A stretch of DNA of 64,000 bases from Blastococcus sp. TML/M2B (GTDB taxonomy: Bacteria > Actinomycetota > Actinomycetes > Mycobacteriales > Geodermatophilaceae), in assembly GCF_016612865.1 (NCBI RefSeq), contig NZ_JAENZZ010000002.1, positions 124,001 to 188,000 on the forward strand, read 5' to 3'. How positions within the stretch are numbered: position 1 is the first letter of the stretch; every line of letters begins with the position of its first letter. Below are positions 18,043 through 27,006 of this stretch, piece after piece. The position numbers were made by a program, and so were the translations under genes. The notes under the pieces were generated by a model. That model did no database searches, had not been told where the DNA came from, and worked only from the letters and a program-made list of their open reading frames with translations.

Positions 18043-19949
18043 CGCAGGCCCCGCTCGACCGGGGTGAGACCCGCGCGGGCGGCCGCGGCGTGCGCGCGGC
18101 CAGTGCGCTCGACCACACTGGCGGTGTGCTCGCGAGCAGCGGCGACGCGATCGCGGGCCGAGGCCTGCGCGGCCAGCAGATGCTCGCCGCGACGTCCGGT
18201 GAGGCAGCGGGTCAGCCCGGCGATCAGCGGTGGGGCGTTCTCTGCGACCACGAGGGCCCGGCCGGGCGGAAGCTGGCGTATTTCCTCCGGGCGCAGCACG
18301 GGCACGGTTTCGCCGTGGGTGGATCGGGACCATCCGGTGCCCCGGTAGCTGTAGGAGGTGCGCCGGACCCGGGTGCTGCCCAGCAGCTCGGAGAGTTCGC
18401 GGTAGAAGCCGCCGTCCTTGCCGCCGCCGAAGACGACGAGCACGTTGGTGAGCCCGAACAGGGCGCGGGCCTCGTCCTCGCCGTAGATGAGCACCAGCTG
18501 CCGCCACGTCTGCGCGGCGTAGAGGAAGCTGATCCCGAGGGCCCGGTCGTTGGCCATACGGGTGCGCAGAGTGGGCAGCGGCGCGGTGGAGGGCAGCTCG
18601 TCCAGGCAGGCCAGCAGCGGCGGGCACAGCCGCCCGGTCGGGGCGGCGCCTGCCAGCTGCAGGGCGGTGTCGAGGACGTGCTCGGACAGAGCCGTCATCA
18701 GCGGGGCCGCCGAGGCGTAGGGATCCTCGCGGCCGAGCAGGTAGACGGTGCCGCCGGCGGCGAGCAGCGCGGCGATGTCCGTGGCCGGCCGGCCGGGCGC
18801 GGGAGTGCACCGGCGGCGGATGTCGGCCTGGAAGAACAGGGTCAGCGCCTGCTGCACCGTGGTGGCGGTGTTCCCGGCGGTGCGCGGGTCGCCGTGCAGG
18901 GCACCGTGCAGCAGCCCGTCCCAGAACGGCGCGGCGTGCGGATGGGCGCGCAGGACGTCGGCCGGCTGGGTGGCCGCCTGGGGGTGCGCGGCCCACTCCA
19001 GGACGTCCTCGATCGTGCGGCCGGTCAGCGCGGCGGCGTGCAGGTAGCCCTGAAGCACCTTGGCGGCTTCGAAGGCGTAGAAGCGGGCCGCCGAGTCGGT
19101 GGCGCCGCCGGTGACCGCACCCGGAACGGTGCCGGCGGTGAAGGCCTTGGCGCGGCGCTCGGCCGTCATGGGATCCACGCAGCCGGCGACGGGGTCCCAC
19201 ACCAGCTCCGGCAGTCCAGGAACCGCGCCGAAGGGGTCGAGCACGGCGACCGGGCGGTCGCCGGCCGCGCGGGCGTCGAGGGTGAGCAGCAGGTCCTCGG
19301 CCTTGGTCAGAGTGACCAGCGCCGCGCCGGGAGCGTCGAGCAGAGCGGGGGCGAGCAGGTCGAGGGTCTTGCCGGACCCCTGCGGGCCGTAGACGCCGGT
19401 CGTGCGATCGAAGGGCACCCACAGCTGCCCGGCGGCGGGGACGGTGGCGTGGCCCAGCCGCCATCCCACGTCCGTGTTCACGACGCGGCGAGGTCTGGAC
19501 CGGCGAGCCGGAGCCAGATCAGGGCGGACGACGGGTCCGACCCGACGCAGCCGACCGCTGCCGAGCACGTCGGCGACCTGGCTGCGGGTGGCCATGCCCG
19601 ACCGCCCGGTCAGCCATCGGTGCCCGGCCCAGGCCGCTCCCCCGCTGGCGGCCAGGAAGAGTGCGAGGGACCCGGCGATGACGGTGTACACAACCGCGGG
19701 CGGCGGTAGCGCCGCCGCCTGGACGGCGTCCAGCCCGGCGGTGGGATCGGCGGTGAGCAGGCCAGCGACGGAGGTGACCAGGGCGGCCGACCCGTGCGGC
19801 CACACCCAGCCGCCGCCGGCCAGCAGTGCCGCGGCTGCGCGGCCGGCCGGCAGCAGGAGCGCGGCGGCCGTCACCCACACCAGGGTGGCGGCGAGCGGGA
19901 TCTCCCAGCTGGCGGGGCCGACGTCGGGCCGCGACCGGCCGGCGTTCAT
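18039..19949 (-). CDS. Type IV coupling protein, TraG/VirD4 family
   Basis: 636 residues from ATG 19949; a longer frame upstream lacks gene-like codons. This ATPase brings the relaxase-DNA complex to the transfer channel. Seen: two N-terminal membrane segments (about residues 20-45 and 85-110), Walker A VYGPQGSGKTLDLL (about 190-203) and Walker B LLACLDELPSTAPLP (about 460) followed by FLYAAQTWRQL, the VirD4 motif order. The membrane segments keep the ATPase at the inner face of the membrane. It overlaps the next gene by ATGA and starts 58 bases after the M23 peptidase gene, in the same operon. Confidence 0.9.
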   Translation of the reverse strand: MNAGRSRPDVGPASWEIPLAATLVWVTAAALLLPAGRAAAALLAGGGWVWPHGSAALVTSVAGLLTADPTAGLDAVQAAALPPPAVVYTVIAGSLALFLAASGGAAWAGHRWLTGRSGMATRSQVADVLGSGRLRRVGPVVRPDLAPARRSRPRRVVNTDVGWRLGHATVPAAGQLWVPFDRTTGVYGPQGSGKTLDLLAPALLDAPGAALVTLTKAEDLLLTLDARAAGDRPVAVLDPFGAVPGLPELVWDPVAGCVDPMTAERRAKAFTAGTVPGAVTGGATDSAARFYAFEAAKVLQGYLHAAALTGRTIEDVLEWAAHPQAATQPADVLRAHPHAAPFWDGLLHGALHGDPRTAGNTATTVQQALTLFFQADIRRRCTPAPGRPATDIAALLAAGGTVYLLGREDPYASAAPLMTALSEHVLDTALQLAGAAPTGRLCPPLLACLDELPSTAPLPTLRTRMANDRALGISFLYAAQTWRQLVLIYGEDEARALFGLTNVLVVFGGGKDGGFYRELSELLGSTRVRRTSYSYRGTGWSRSTHGETVPVLRPEEIRQLPPGRALVVAENAPPLIAGLTRCLTGRRGEHLLAAQASARDRVAAAREHTASVVERTGRAHAAAARAGLTPVERGLR

Positions 19950-20007
19950 CGCCGACCGCCTGCGTTCGCGTGGTGCATGGCTTCTCCCTCGATGAAGTCC
20001 AAGCGGT

Positions 20008-21177
20008 TCATGCGGCATCGGAGGCGCGCAGGTCGACGCCGCGGTCGGCCAGCCACGGGACCGGGTCGACCGGCGCGCCGTCCTCGCGGACCTCGAAGTG
20101 CAGGTGGACACCGGTGCTGTTGCCGGTCGAGCCCTGGAAGCCGACCAGCGTTCCGGCGGCCACGTGCTGGCCTGCGGTGACCGTGTACGCGGAGAGGTGC
20201 CCGTAGCGGGTGATCACCCCGCCGCCGTGGGCGAGCTCGACCAGGTTGCCGTAGCCGGCCAGGCTCAAGCTGCCGTCACGGTCGCAGTAGTCGCTGGTGC
20301 ACTCGGCTCGAAGCACGGTGCCGTCGGCGGCGGCGTAGACAGGGGTGTTGCGGGGGCCGGCGATGTCCACGCCGGCGTGCAGCGTTCCCCACCGGGACCC
20401 GTAACCGGAGGTGACCGTGCCGGCGGTAGGCCGGGTCCACGACCCGGCGGCCACCGGCAGTCCCGGACAGACGGCGGGCGCTGCGCCGGATGGGGCGGCC
20501 GCTGCGGCCTGGGCGGTCGGCCACAGCATGGCGGTCAGCTCCCGGGCCAGCGGCGCCCAACGGGCGTAGGCGCCGCCGGCGGCGGAGACCTGCACGGCCT
20601 GGGCCGCCTGCGTGAGCGGGATGGTCTGCCAGTCCGGCACCTCGACCAGTCGGGCGTAGAAGGCCTCGGCGGCGTAGACGGGGTCCATCAGCTCGGCGAC
20701 GGTGCCCCAGCCGGCCAGCCACCTCTGCTGGAAGGTGTTGACGCTGTCGTGGTCGGAGCCGAGCCCGTCGTGCGGATAGGTGAGGCTGGTGGCGGTCACC
20801 GCCGCCTGCTCGCCGGTGAGCTCGGGGCTGCTGCCGTCGTTGGCCAGCAACCGGATGCGGGACTCCTGGTAGGCCGTGGCCAGCGCCACCGTGGCCGCGT
20901 ACGCATCGAGCCCGCGGGCCGCGGCGACGTCGGCGATGATCTGCGCGTGGCCCATCTGGACGGCGTCCAGCTCGATGCCGGCGACGGCGGCGCCGGTGCC
21001 GCCGATCGAGCAGGCCGACGACCCGGTCGGCGTCGACGCCTCGTGAGCACCGACGACCGCGAGCGGGATCAGCAGCAGCGTGAGCCCCGCGAACACCGGG
21101 AGGGCGCAAGGAGCGGCGGCCTGCCACAGCCACGCCCGCACGTACGACTCCGCCGCCCGCGCCGCCGTCCCGCTCAC
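20008..21177 (-). CDS. M23 (LytM-type) peptidase with lysozyme/transglycosylase-like N-terminal domain
   Basis: 389 residues from GTG 21177, whose GTGA overlaps the VirB4 stop. Seen: one membrane segment near residues 20-42; a helical domain at about 65-215 with a transglycosylase-like ALATAYQESRIRLLAND; and a C-terminal M23 metallopeptidase domain with zinc motifs HAGVDIAG and HLHFEV. Enzymes of this type cut peptidoglycan to let a conjugation channel cross the wall; this is the VirB1-like role. Position inside the transfer operon supports it. All zinc-ligand positions expected from these motifs look intact. Confidence 0.88.
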   Translation of the reverse strand: MSGTAARAAESYVRAWLWQAAAPCALPVFAGLTLLLIPLAVVGAHEASTPTGSSACSIGGTGAAVAGIELDAVQMGHAQIIADVAAARGLDAYAATVALATAYQESRIRLLANDGSSPELTGEQAAVTATSLTYPHDGLGSDHDSVNTFQQRWLAGWGTVAELMDPVYAAEAFYARLVEVPDWQTIPLTQAAQAVQVSAAGGAYARWAPLARELTAMLWPTAQAAAAAPSGAAPAVCPGLPVAAGSWTRPTAGTVTSGYGSRWGTLHAGVDIAGPRNTPVYAAADGTVLRAECTSDYCDRDGSLSLAGYGNLVELAHGGGVITRYGHLSAYTVTAGQHVAAGTLVGFQGSTGNSTGVHLHFEVREDGAPVDPVPWLADRGVDLRASDAA

Positions 21178-22682
21178 GCCGGGCCTCCGGCGGCGAGCGC
21201 CTCGTTGGTGTAGGTCAGCCGCAGCTCCGGCCCGGTGAGGACGGTCTGCACCTTGAACGCCCGGTCCCCGACCAACCACAGCGCCCGGCCCTTGCCGGCG
21301 ACCGCCCAGCCGGTGACCAGCCGCTGGGCGATCGGCGTCAGGCCGAGCATGCTGCCCAGCTCGTCGCCGACGGCCTGGTCCTGGCCGTGCAGCACCTTGA
21401 CGTCACACAGGTGCAGCAGGTCGCGGGCGATGGCGACAGCCTGGGAGGTGGCGTCGCCGGCGGTGAGCATGTCCGACGGCTTGTGGGCCAGCAGGACCTG
21501 CACGTCGGCGTCGCGGCGCGACAGCCGCAGGTTGGCGTCCAGGCTCTTCATCGCCTCGGCGCCGAGGCGCATCTGCCGCCACGTCTCGTCGCGGACGACG
21601 ATGCGCAGGTCACCCGGGTCGGCGATCTCCCGCATCGCCTGGCCCCAGGAGTTCAGGCAGGTCAGCGCGATGCCGACGGCCTGGTCACCGAGCGGCTCGA
21701 GGCGGGACAGCGACAGGGACTGAATCGGGGCGCGCCAGTCGACGTCGATCGACGTGTGGTCGTCGAACAGCCCGGCCAGGGAGCCCTTGACCAGGGAACC
21801 GAGCGCGTCGCGCAGGGTCCGGGTGGCGTCGAGGAAGTGCCGCCGGTCGGCGTAGCGGCAGCCGCTGACCAGCTCCGGCGGAGGCTCGTCCAAGGCCTGC
21901 CAGAGCTGCGGGATGGTGGGCTCGGTCAACCGGGTGGCTCCGCTGCGGTACCCGGTGAGCAGGCGCAGCGCCTCACCGACGGCGGTCTCCTCCACCGGGC
22001 CGAACGGCACCGCCTGGGAGGCGACCAGCCCACGGAGCAGCACGAGCCACCGGGCGAAGACGAGCGCCTCGCGGCGGCGGGCCTCGGCGGCGTCGAGTCG
22101 CTTCCAGCCGTACCCGAGCGGACCGAAGGCCAGTGGGTTGACCCGGGCGGGAAGGCCGTGGCCGATGACGAACGGTTCGACGCCGAGCGCGCGGCACAGC
22201 GGCTCGTACTCGTCCTTGGTGTCGCCGAGGACCAGGGTGCGGTAGCCGTAGGCGAGCATGCGCAGCGCGAAGGCCTTGACCGTCGCTGACTTGCCCCGGC
22301 CAGGCTTGCCGAAGACGACGACGTTCGGGTTGGTGACCGGGATGTCGTCGTCGGTGACCCAGCCGACGGGGTCGCAGTAGAACGCTCCGCCCGACAGCAG
22401 GTCGAGTCCCATCTGCGCGCCGGTGGGTGGCAGACCGGAGGTGGCGATCAGCGGCCACACCACCGGCGTCTGCTCCGAGGTCATCCGCCACACCGACAGC
22501 GGGGCGAGCGCCGCCGCCCGGCCCCGGCCGCGGCCGCGGATTCCCCGGCCGGGCACCAGCTGGGTGAACGGGCCCCGTTCACGCGGTGCGGCGTTCGCGG
22601 AGGGCTGCGGAGGGAGGCGGTGGCCGAAGTCGTCGAGCAGGACGGCGACGTCCCGACCTCGGCGGCTCCCGCGGCCGATCAC
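21174..22682 (-). CDS. VirB4/TraC-like conjugation ATPase
   Basis: 502 residues. GTG 22682 is chosen because it overlaps the SCO6880 gene stop (GTGA) and gives VIGRGSRRGRDVAVLLDDF; the open frame further upstream lies inside the SCO6880 gene. Seen: Walker A VVFGKPGRGKSATVKAF (about residue 125), Walker B region LRIVVRDETWRQM (about 360) and an AHKPSDM motif after it, as in AAA+ VirB4 ATPases of actinobacterial elements. It would power pilus or channel assembly at the membrane. It lies between the SCO6880 protein and the M23 peptidase, the standard order. Confidence 0.88.
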   Translation of the reverse strand: MIGRGSRRGRDVAVLLDDFGHRLPPQPSANAAPRERGPFTQLVPGRGIRGRGRGRAAALAPLSVWRMTSEQTPVVWPLIATSGLPPTGAQMGLDLLSGGAFYCDPVGWVTDDDIPVTNPNVVVFGKPGRGKSATVKAFALRMLAYGYRTLVLGDTKDEYEPLCRALGVEPFVIGHGLPARVNPLAFGPLGYGWKRLDAAEARRREALVFARWLVLLRGLVASQAVPFGPVEETAVGEALRLLTGYRSGATRLTEPTIPQLWQALDEPPPELVSGCRYADRRHFLDATRTLRDALGSLVKGSLAGLFDDHTSIDVDWRAPIQSLSLSRLEPLGDQAVGIALTCLNSWGQAMREIADPGDLRIVVRDETWRQMRLGAEAMKSLDANLRLSRRDADVQVLLAHKPSDMLTAGDATSQAVAIARDLLHLCDVKVLHGQDQAVGDELGSMLGLTPIAQRLVTGWAVAGKGRALWLVGDRAFKVQTVLTGPELRLTYTNEALAAGGPA

Positions 22683-24193
22683 CGTCGGCTCCGGCGGTCG
22701 GGCAGCCCGACGCCGAGGGGAACGGCGGCGGCGGCGAAGCCGGAGTCCTGCGCCAGGTCCAGCCGCAGCGGCACGTAGCCGGCAGCGCGGATGGAAGCAT
22801 CCAGCCGCCGGCCGTGCTCGGCCACCGGCCAGGTCGCGGGGACCGTGACGCAGGCGGCGACGGCGGGGCGGACCAGGGCCCGCCCGGCCGCGAGCTTCTC
22901 GTCCGCCGCGCCGATCCGCTCGGTGTCCCGCCGTTGCCTGGCCCGCTGCCGGAAGCCCATCCGGGCGCGCAGCTCGTTGCCGGTGGTGGCACTCAGCTCC
23001 TCCCGGCCGACCAGGCGGGTGGCCCGGTCCAGCGGCATCGGGGCCAGGAAGACGGTCAGGCAGCGCCGCTCCCCCGCCACCGTCGGCACCAGCACCGGCG
23101 CCAGCGCGCCGAGCACCGCTCCCGAGTCGGGAAGCAGGACGGTGTCGGTGACCGACGCCCACGCGTCGTGCGCGTAGTGCCGCACCTCGGCCCGGGCCTG
23201 GCTGGGGCCGGCGGCAGCCATCGGCACCCCGGTCGCCAGCTGGGCGCCGTCGGCGGCGGCCAGGTCGGCGGCGATGAGCTGGCCGCGCTCACCCGGGGCG
23301 AAGCCGGTGCGGACCGCAGCGGCGAGGGCGGCGGAGTCCAGCCAGGTGACCGCAGTGCAGCCGACCGCTCCGCGAAGCGCCGCCTCCACCTCGGCCATCA
23401 CCCCGTGCAGGACCCGGGCGCGGCCGTCCACACCCCCGCCGGACTCCCGCGCGGCGCGGCTCATCCGCGCCTCGCCGACGACGACAGTGAGGAAAGCCTC
23501 GGTGCGCACCGCGGCCGGGGTGAGGGTGGCCCCGAGGAGCGCGTTGATCCGGGTGGCCAGGGGTGCGGCGTCCGCGCGGGTGTGGACTCGTTCCCAGGCC
23601 GCGCGCTCGGTGCCGTCGTCGGGCACGGTGCGCACCTGCAGGGCCAGGACGTCGACCAGCTCGGTTCGGGCAGCGAGTTCGCACAGCTCGGCCAGGCCGG
23701 CGCCCATCCGGTTGCGCTCGTCCGGTTCGGCCAGGCCGATCCCGGGATGGGTGATCGACGCGACGGCCGCCCAGGTCCGAGCCGCGCAGTTCTGCACGAT
23801 CACCGGGCGGGTAAACAGTTGACCGAAGGGCGGCCCGTCGTGGGTGCGGATGCCGGCCAGGACGCCCGGCAGGTCCGCCTCGGCCAGGTTCTCGGCCGTC
23901 CCGGGCGCGGCCCGGGAGCCGAACACCGTCCATCCCATGACTGCTCCGATCGCGTGCAGGAGGAGATCGACCAGCCAGCGGCCGGCCGAGCGCCCTCGGA
24001 CCGGCACAAGCAGCACCGCCGCCAGCAGCGCCCACACCGGCAGCCAGAGGACGAACAGGCCCCAGGCCTGGGCGTTGAGGGCGAGCAGCGCCGGAACTCC
24101 GGCGAGGGTGACCAGGGCCAGTTGGGCGCCGGTCATCCCGAGGAACCAGCCGGAGACGTCCTTGGCGTAGTCGCCGTATCGGGCGGCGCTCAC
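22679..24193 (-). CDS. SCO6880 family membrane protein of actinobacterial conjugation systems
   Basis: 504 residues, GTG 24193 overlapping the upstream stop by GTGA. Seen: YGDYAKDVSGWFLGMTGAQL at the N-terminus, two hydrophobic segments (about 25-65), then a large soluble region with TRPVIVQNCAARTWAAVAS and THPGIGLAEPDERNRMGAG. These are features of the SCO6880 family, which regularly sits beside VirB4-like ATPases in actinobacterial integrative elements and may provide the N-terminal half of a split VirB4. That reading is inference. Directly upstream of the ATPase gene. Confidence 0.88.
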   Translation of the reverse strand: MSAARYGDYAKDVSGWFLGMTGAQLALVTLAGVPALLALNAQAWGLFVLWLPVWALLAAVLLVPVRGRSAGRWLVDLLLHAIGAVMGWTVFGSRAAPGTAENLAEADLPGVLAGIRTHDGPPFGQLFTRPVIVQNCAARTWAAVASITHPGIGLAEPDERNRMGAGLAELCELAARTELVDVLALQVRTVPDDGTERAAWERVHTRADAAPLATRINALLGATLTPAAVRTEAFLTVVVGEARMSRAARESGGGVDGRARVLHGVMAEVEAALRGAVGCTAVTWLDSAALAAAVRTGFAPGERGQLIAADLAAADGAQLATGVPMAAAGPSQARAEVRHYAHDAWASVTDTVLLPDSGAVLGALAPVLVPTVAGERRCLTVFLAPMPLDRATRLVGREELSATTGNELRARMGFRQRARQRRDTERIGAADEKLAAGRALVRPAVAACVTVPATWPVAEHGRRLDASIRAAGYVPLRLDLAQDSGFAAAAVPLGVGLPDRRSRR

Positions 24194-25830
24194 CGCGCAC
24201 CGCCGTCGCCGGGTCCGTGCTCGGTCCGCGCCGCCCGGGCGGCCGGCGGATCGGTCTCGTCGGCATCGCCGAGCCCGCTGCCGTCGAGGTGCTGCGACGG
24301 CCAGGTCGTGGCGACCGGGCCGTTGCCTCCGTCGGTCCCGTGCAGACCGGGCGTCGAGCCGCCCAGCGATCGGGAGCCGTCCTCCCGGCCGGGCGGCCGC
24401 CCGAACCGGGACGGTCGTCCGGCTCCCGAGCTCCCACGTCCGCCCGTAGGCGCCCCCTTCGGTGTCGGCTGCCCGTAGTAGGGCGCGGAGTGGCCGACGC
24501 CGACGCCGGAGAGCACGTCGGCGGCCGAGGCAGCCACGCCGGCCGCCAGCCGGCCGGCGGCGGAGGTACCGGCGGTCACTGCCTGGAGTGCCCCGGCGAA
24601 GCGGCCGCTGGTCGCCGCGTCCGCCGTCGACTCGCCCTGGGCCCGGTCACCGGCCAGCTGTGCCGCGGCTCCCGAGGCGGCCACCCCGCCCGAGGCCGCG
24701 GCCACTGCGGCGCCGGCGGCCCGACCACGTCCGCCGCCGAGGTTGCTCAGTGCACCCACGGCTCCACCGGACGCGGCCAACGAGGAGCGGAGCGCGGCCC
24801 CGCTCGACGTGCCCGGATCGACGAAGGCCAGCAGCCGGAACAGCGCCAGCGGACAGATCGCGCCGAGCAGGATCAGCAGGCAGCCGACCACCGCCATGCC
24901 GATCGCGGATTCGGTGCTGGTCTCCTCAGCCCCGGTGACGATGCCCTCGGTGATGGTCACTCCCACCCCGAGCACGAGCACGGCCACCGGGGCGACCAGC
25001 AGCGCCGCCAGGAACCAGCGCAGGCTGCGCCAGAACCAGGTGCTCGAGGACTGCGCGAGCAGGCCGCCGGCCGAGATCGCCGAGGTCGCCGCCAGCACGA
25101 TCAGCGCCGCCTCGCGAACCAGCATCACGAGCAGGTAGCCGACGCTGGCGGGCACCAGCAGGAAGATCGACGAGACACCCAGCACGGTGGCGACCGTTCC
25201 GTCGACCAGGTCGCGGCCCACGCTGATCGACGGGTCGAAGGCGGCCATCGTGTCGATGCCCAGCAGGCTGCGCAGCAGGGCGGTGGTCAGTCCGGAGACG
25301 CCGGTGACCAGCAACGCCGCCACGCCGACGTAGCCGGCCCACACCAACCCGAACTGCACCAGCCCGATCAGCAGCCGGCCCAGGGTCTGCCCGTCCCGGC
25401 GCACCGCCGCGGCCCCGAGCTGCACGAGCGCCATCAGTGCCGCGACGGTGGCACCGATGCCGAAGGTCACCGGATAGATCCCGGCCAGCGGGCCGTCGGC
25501 GGACAGGTCCGGGGTCGCCAGGGCGTCGATGACCGAGAAGGCCAGTCCCAGCAGCCAGAGCCCCGCCTCCCACAGCGACAACATGGCGCTGACCCACACG
25601 TCGGCCACCACCGCTCCGGCCGCCTCGCCGATCACGCAGAACGGGTTGATCGGCAGGCACGGCAGCGAGACGTCGTCCGCCGCGGGAGCTGCGGGGAACG
25701 CCACGACCGTCGAGTCAGCCGAGGCCGGAGACGCAGTCGTCAGCCAACCCACCACCGCTAGCATCAGGACGACGACCAGCATGAGCGGACGCGGCGATCG
25801 GCCACCTCGATCGAGCTGGGGCCTAGCCAT
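24190..25830 (-). CDS. TrbL/VirB6-like polytopic membrane protein
   Basis: 546 residues. Seen: a signal-like N-terminus (about 15-38, ending ASPASAD), then about seven hydrophobic segments between residues 55 and 345 including LVQFGLVWAGYVGVAALLV and AIGMAVVGCLLILLGAICPL, then a Gly/Ala/Ser-rich and Pro-rich C-terminal 200 residues predicted disordered. This is the usual build of TrbL/VirB6 channel components. It overlaps the next gene by GTGA and the previous gene by 8 bases, so all are translated together. Confidence 0.8.
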   Translation of the reverse strand: MARPQLDRGGRSPRPLMLVVVLMLAVVGWLTTASPASADSTVVAFPAAPAADDVSLPCLPINPFCVIGEAAGAVVADVWVSAMLSLWEAGLWLLGLAFSVIDALATPDLSADGPLAGIYPVTFGIGATVAALMALVQLGAAAVRRDGQTLGRLLIGLVQFGLVWAGYVGVAALLVTGVSGLTTALLRSLLGIDTMAAFDPSISVGRDLVDGTVATVLGVSSIFLLVPASVGYLLVMLVREAALIVLAATSAISAGGLLAQSSSTWFWRSLRWFLAALLVAPVAVLVLGVGVTITEGIVTGAEETSTESAIGMAVVGCLLILLGAICPLALFRLLAFVDPGTSSGAALRSSLAASGGAVGALSNLGGGRGRAAGAAVAAASGGVAASGAAAQLAGDRAQGESTADAATSGRFAGALQAVTAGTSAAGRLAAGVAASAADVLSGVGVGHSAPYYGQPTPKGAPTGGRGSSGAGRPSRFGRPPGREDGSRSLGGSTPGLHGTDGGNGPVATTWPSQHLDGSGLGDADETDPPAARAARTEHGPGDGGAR

Positions 25831-26632
25831 GACGCAGGTCCCGCCAGCCGACGGCGATCGCCGCGTCGGTGCCCGGCCAGACCGAGGGAGCCGGCGCGGG
25901 CTCCGCCCCCGCTCCGATCAGCCACCGGTCCCCGGTCCAGGCCATGCGCTGGCAGTCGGCGATCGCGATCCGCGAGGTCTCCTCCACGGTGACGGTGAAC
26001 TCGAAGTTCACGCACACCACCGCGAAGTCCTCACCGACCGTGCCCTTGATCAGTCCCATGACCGGGCGGACCACGATGGCCAGCTGCGGTGACCCGGCAC
26101 CGGACAGCCCCGCCGCCGACAACAGGCTGGCCATGCCATGCGCCCCGGACCAGGTCTGCGGGGTAGGGCCACCTGGCGCGGCCCACTCGGCGATCACCTG
26201 CCGCACGCCGTCCATCGAGCCGGTCTGCATCGCCGTCACGTCGATCGCCGCCAGCTGCGCCAGCGCGCCTTCCGGAGTCCGGGGGAAGCCGGTGGGCACG
26301 TCGGCCGGGCCGGCGCCCGTGGCGCGGGGTACCTCGAGCACGCCCGCGGCCCGGTTGGACAGCGGGCCGGGCAGCGCGTCGTCCGGGTCGGCGCTCGGCA
26401 TGGGCGCGGCGGCGAGCGCGTCCTGCTGCGACAGATCGGTGGCGGGAGCGGCCGCCCGCGGTGCGGCGCCTGCGCCGTCCCGCCGTTCCCCGGTCAGTGC
26501 CCCGACGACCGCCAGCACCAGTCCGGCCAGTACCGCCAGCGCCACGAGGGCGCTGACCACGATCAGCAGGAGGAGGCGGGCGGGCCCCCACGTCGACGTC
26601 TCCCCCACCGGGCGTTCTGCGCGGCGGCGCAT
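25823..26632 (-). CDS. Bitopic transfer protein, possible VirB8/TcpC-like
   Basis: 269 residues from ATG 26632, sharing one base with the upstream stop. Seen: one membrane segment at about 20-45, an Ala/Pro-rich linker to about residue 90, then an extracytoplasmic domain of mixed alpha/beta character with DFAVVCVNFEFTVTVEE and WRDLRHG at the end. A short cytoplasmic tail, one membrane pass and an NTF2-like outer domain is how VirB8/TcpC proteins look; the fold here is inferred from secondary-structure pattern only. Confidence 0.65.
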   Translation of the reverse strand: MRRRAERPVGETSTWGPARLLLLIVVSALVALAVLAGLVLAVVGALTGERRDGAGAAPRAAAPATDLSQQDALAAAPMPSADPDDALPGPLSNRAAGVLEVPRATGAGPADVPTGFPRTPEGALAQLAAIDVTAMQTGSMDGVRQVIAEWAAPGGPTPQTWSGAHGMASLLSAAGLSGAGSPQLAIVVRPVMGLIKGTVGEDFAVVCVNFEFTVTVEETSRIAIADCQRMAWTGDRWLIGAGAEPAPAPSVWPGTDAAIAVGWRDLRHG

Positions 26633-27006
26633 CAGGTGCACCCGCTGCCGGTGATCGAGCCGATGATCGTCAGGATCACCGTGTACGTGATGGCCACCAT
26701 CACCACGACCGCGACGCCCATGGCGCCGTACCGGGACGCGTGCGGATGGGAGAAGATCCGCCCGACCAGGATCGACCCGAGGGACGCGACCGCGCCGATG
26801 CCGATCAGCGCCAGCACGCCCCACTTCACCCAGGCGGTCACGTCGTCGGCGAAGGCCTGCATCCCGGGCGGTGCGGCGGGGCAGACCGCCGCGGTGATCT
26901 CCGGCGCCGCGCTCGCCGGTCCGCTGCTCAGCACCACCAGCCCGGCGAGAACGAGCGCGACGGTCGACGCCGCCCGCACCGCCGCGCTCGCTTGCCCGAC
27001 CGTCAT
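26632..27006 (-). CDS. Pilin-like/VirB2-type membrane protein
   Basis: 124 residues. Seen: signal peptide (about 1-34, cleavage near GPASAAPE), then two hydrophobic segments, about 60-80 (VKWGVLALIGIGAVASLGSI) and 93-117 (AMGVAVVVMVAITYTVILTI), separated by a short basic loop. Size and two-helix hairpin after a signal peptide match VirB2/TrbC-type subunits. In actinobacterial systems the protein may line a channel rather than form a pilus. Coupled to both neighbours by short overlaps. Confidence 0.65.
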   Translation of the reverse strand: MTVGQASAAVRAASTVALVLAGLVVLSSGPASAAPEITAAVCPAAPPGMQAFADDVTAWVKWGVLALIGIGAVASLGSILVGRIFSHPHASRYGAMGVAVVVMVAITYTVILTIIGSITGSGCT